Shown one piece after another: positions 6,750 to 8,125 of a DNA stretch of 8,125 nucleotides. The stretch covers positions 1 to 8,125 of the forward strand of contig DAOVCZ010000073.1 of assembly GCA_030669775.1 (NCBI GenBank), read 5' to 3'. Each line of letters begins with the position of its first letter. The first letter of the stretch is position 1. Made by a program: the position numbers and the translations under genes. The stretch is from Chloroflexota bacterium. GTDB taxonomy: Bacteria; Chloroflexota; Anaerolineae; Anaerolineales; UBA4823. The notes below the pieces were generated by a model. That model saw nothing but the letters and a program-made list of their open reading frames with translations, was not told the DNA's origin and did no database searches.

Positions 6750-6783
6750 ATTAGCTCACTTCACTACTAATGAATGTTCAAAG

Positions 6784-6812
6784 AGTTTAAGCTTATGAAG
6801 AGCGTTTGTCAA
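6784..6812 (-). promoter_or_regulatory. Strong sigma-70 promoter between sigma gene and metG leader
   Basis: On the minus strand, a consensus TTGACA (6807-6812) is followed by exactly 17 bp and TAAACT (6784-6789, four of six matches). It starts 8 bp after the sigma factor stop codon. This is the best -35/spacer combination in the window. It predicts a start near 6777 and a dedicated transcript for the region 6777-6592, with possible read-through into metG. Confidence 0.65.
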
Positions 6813-6819
6813 GACTGGA

Positions 6820-7872
6820 TCAGAGATATTCACGCAAAAGCCGGGCTTGACGAGGGTTGCGTAAGCGCCGCAGTGCTTTTCCTTCGATCTGGCGGATGCG
6901 TTCTCGAGTTAGACCGAATTTCTGACCAACTTCTTCTAGAGTATACGGTTTGTCGCAGTCTAGTCCAAATCGTAAGCGTAAGATGCGTGCTTCGCGAGGG
7001 GATAATGAGGAGAGCACTTCATTAATTCGCTCCCTGAGCATATCCTGGTAGACCGCTTGTGCAGGGGATGGTGAACCTTTATCCTCAACGAACATCCCAA
7101 ATTCCGAATCTTCATCATCCCCTACGGGGCTTTCCAAGGATACCGGCATCCAGGATACTCTCAGCATCCACTTTACTTTCTTGGGATCGAGATCCATCTC
7201 GTCTGCCAGCTCCTCTTCACTGGGGGTGTGGCCCAATTCCTGTTCCATCTTGTAAAAGATACGGTACATTTTTCGGATGCGGTCGGTCATGTAAACAGGG
7301 ACTCGTATTGTGCGTCCCTGGTCTGCGATCGCGCGAGTGATCGTCTGGCGAATCCACCAGGTCGCATAAGTGGAAAATCGAAACCCCCGTTGGTATTCAA
7401 ATTTTTCCACCGCCCGCATCAATCCCAGGTTTCCTTCCTGGATCAAATCCAAGAAAGGGACTCCGTTGCCGATATATTTCTTCGCAACGCTGACCACCAG
7501 GCGGGTATTGGCTTTGATTAAATGTTCGCGCGCCAGGTATCCATCCCGGATCTGGTACTCCAGTTCGCTGCGGCGGTCACGGTCGAGTGATTTTCCGTGC
7601 TGCGATAGCTCGTTAAGTGCCTCGCTGGCTCGCTCAATACGCTTGGCTAAATCAATCTCCTCCTGTTGAGTGAGCAAGGGGATATGGGCCATCTCCTTGA
7701 GGTAGAGACCAACTGTGTCATCAGAACCGATCAATTCCAGGTTTTTATGGGTGCCGAGAGGGGGGATTACTTTTACAAAATCCGTCTGGTACTCTATTTC
7801 GCTTGTTTCTGGTTCTTGATTGTAATCAAGAGTGATGGTAGAACCTTGTAGTTTCAACGAGTTTAGATCCAA
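6820..7872 (-). CDS. Sigma-70 family RNA polymerase sigma factor (RpoD/SigA-like)
   Basis: This factor directs RNA polymerase to -10/-35 promoters. From a TTG start at 7872 it has 350 residues. Region 1.2 (about 50-82) begins SDDTVGLYLKEMAHIPLLT. Region 2 (118-185) contains the core-binding and -10 recognition helices: NTRLVVSVAKKYIG, FLDLIQEGNLGLM and FRFSTYATWWIRQTITRAI. Region 3 starts at about 186 (GRTIRVPVYMTDRIRK). Region 4 (292-338) has the -35 helix-turn-helix YTLEEVGQKFGLTRERIRQI. Region 1.1 is absent, and a short acidic N-terminus precedes region 1.2. Whether it is the primary sigma or a group 2 paralogue cannot be settled here. The start is chosen because AAGGAGG lies seven bases before this TTG. 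The frame continues upstream to TTG 8016, but those 48 codons resemble no sigma sequence and lie across the promoter. The first in-frame ATG falls inside region 1.2. Confidence 0.93.
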   Translation of the reverse strand: MDLNSLKLQGSTITLDYNQEPETSEIEYQTDFVKVIPPLGTHKNLELIGSDDTVGLYLKEMAHIPLLTQQEEIDLAKRIERASEALNELSQHGKSLDRDRRSELEYQIRDGYLAREHLIKANTRLVVSVAKKYIGNGVPFLDLIQEGNLGLMRAVEKFEYQRGFRFSTYATWWIRQTITRAIADQGRTIRVPVYMTDRIRKMYRIFYKMEQELGHTPSEEELADEMDLDPKKVKWMLRVSWMPVSLESPVGDDEDSEFGMFVEDKGSPSPAQAVYQDMLRERINEVLSSLSPREARILRLRFGLDCDKPYTLEEVGQKFGLTRERIRQIEGKALRRLRNPRQARLLREYL

Positions 7873-8062
7873 AAGGCTGCCTCCTTCCCAGACATAGATA
7901 ATATTATGATTTCTTGGGATGAATCCAACAGAATCACTAGCTTGTGCATATGATGATGTGAGTAGAACCTGTGGAGTTAAAAATATCTGAGCAAAACACG
8001 AGCGTCCCTCCTGCAAAGAGGACCAGCTGGTTAGTCGAAAGTGAGAATTTATGTTATCTGAA
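7873..8062 (-). other. Intergenic region upstream of the sigma factor gene
   Basis: These 190 bp separate the sigma factor gene from the upstream minus-strand gene. They contain the ribosome binding site AAGGAGG (7880-7886) and the candidate promoter. A perfect 10-bp palindrome, ACCAGCTGGT (8022-8031), lies just after the upstream gene. No T-rich terminator follows that palindrome. The reading frame across this stretch is open but shows no protein-like features. Confidence 0.5.
7901..7928 (-). promoter_or_regulatory. Candidate promoter of the sigma factor gene
   Basis: On the minus strand, TTGGAT (7923-7928) and TAATAT (7901-7906) are 16 bp apart. An overlapping -10 alternative, TATTAT (7898-7903), gives 19 bp. 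Transcription would start about 20 bases before the TTG codon at 7872, leaving just enough leader for the AAGGAGG site. This supports TTG 7872 over the longer frame. Confidence 0.5.
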
Positions 8063-8125
8063 TTACTCCAATGATTGATTTTCCAGTAAAGTCTTTAGTA
8101 CTGCCAGTCGAGGATCACTAACTTC
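8063..8125 (-). CDS. C-terminal end of an upstream gene (partial)
   Basis: The last 20 codons of a minus-strand gene enter from the right edge and stop with TAA at 8063. The residues read EVSDPRLAVLKTLLENQSLE. An Asp-Pro-Arg followed by a leucine-rich amphipathic end resembles the C-terminus of some YceD/DUF177 proteins, which are normally followed by rpmF, but rpmF is not here. The evidence is too short for a name. The frame starts beyond the window. Confidence 0.5.
   Translation of the reverse strand, partial: EVSDPRLAVLKTLLENQSLE

Larger units (their letters stand above)
6592..6777 (-). ncRNA. Predicted structured leader or small RNA upstream of metG
   Basis: A transcript of about 185 bases is expected on the minus strand from a start near 6777 to the terminator T tract near 6592. 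Within it, GCGGGGA and TCCCACGC (6687-6705) form a 7-bp stem with one bulged A and a GUAA tetraloop. CCAGG (6725-6729) can pair with CCTGG (6675-6679) around it. The outer flanks CATTAGT (6766-6772) and ATTAATG (6632-6638) can pair with one G-U. A segment CTGGATAGC (6670-6678) can instead pair with the terminator 5' arm GCTGTCCAG (6609-6617) over nine positions with one wobble. It may be an attenuation leader for metG or a stand-alone small RNA. No T-box consensus, SAM riboswitch core or SRP RNA motif was found. Confidence 0.55.

Noticed and set aside
6619..6780. SRP RNA, tRNA or SAM riboswitch in the spacer
   Set aside because: The SRP domain IV motif, a cloverleaf with TTCGA-type arm, and the SAM-I core were looked for and not found.
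6592..6812. T-box leader for metG
   Set aside because: The conserved T-box core resembling TGGNACCGCG is absent anywhere between the promoter and the terminator, and no specifier-loop arrangement was seen.
6774..7025. Plus-strand frame of 83 codons over the sigma gene end
   Set aside because: It is a shadow of the sigma factor coding strand and of the promoter, with no features of its own.
8022..8031. Palindrome ACCAGCTGGT as terminator of the right-edge gene
   Set aside because: No loop and no T-rich tail; a 10-bp palindrome alone is not enough.

Overview
The window reads as a stretch of bacterial chromosome made mostly of housekeeping genes. Gene content, moderate GC, a sigma factor without region 1.1, frequent absence of Shine-Dalgarno sites and a surface CAP/LysM protein with a C-terminal anchor all fit the Chloroflexota, probably the Anaerolineae. 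That placement rests on general resemblance, not on a database comparison. I see no insertion sequence, phage gene, CRISPR array, tRNA or rRNA.

Layout. Bases 1-381 hold no gene I can support, but contain a cluster of TGTGGG repeats. Next, on the minus strand, is a 46-residue lysine-rich membrane protein (382-522), 18 bp downstream of uvrC (541-2403). uvrC is divergent from pncC (plus strand, real start 2462), which appears to be transcribed as a leaderless mRNA from a consensus TATAAT. A plus-strand gene for an exported CAP-domain/LysM protein (3119-4165) follows and converges on a minus-strand pair, metG (4683-6485) and a SixA-like histidine phosphatase (4188-4679). That pair is separated by only 3 bp.

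Upstream of metG lies the most unusual part of the window (6592-6812). It starts 8 bp after the stop codon of the sigma factor gene. On the minus strand it holds a TTGACA / 17 bp / TAAACT promoter, a 31-codon reading frame with Met codons at positions 13 and 15, a GUAA-capped hairpin, a perfect 9-bp terminator with a T tract, and then metG. A segment inside the small frame can pair with the 5' arm of the terminator. This looks like an attenuation leader for methionyl-tRNA synthetase. The same stretch can also be drawn as a rod-shaped non-coding RNA whose ends pair, so both readings are given.

The right end carries a sigma-70 family factor on the minus strand. Its best start is a TTG at 7872 with a strong Shine-Dalgarno site, and a promoter lies at 7901-7928. 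At the edge are the last 20 codons of another minus-strand gene. Functionally the window covers DNA excision repair (UvrC), pyridine nucleotide salvage (PncC), translation (MetRS), transcription (sigma factor) and a cell-surface protein. Apart from metG-sixA and uvrC with its small partner, the genes look independently expressed.
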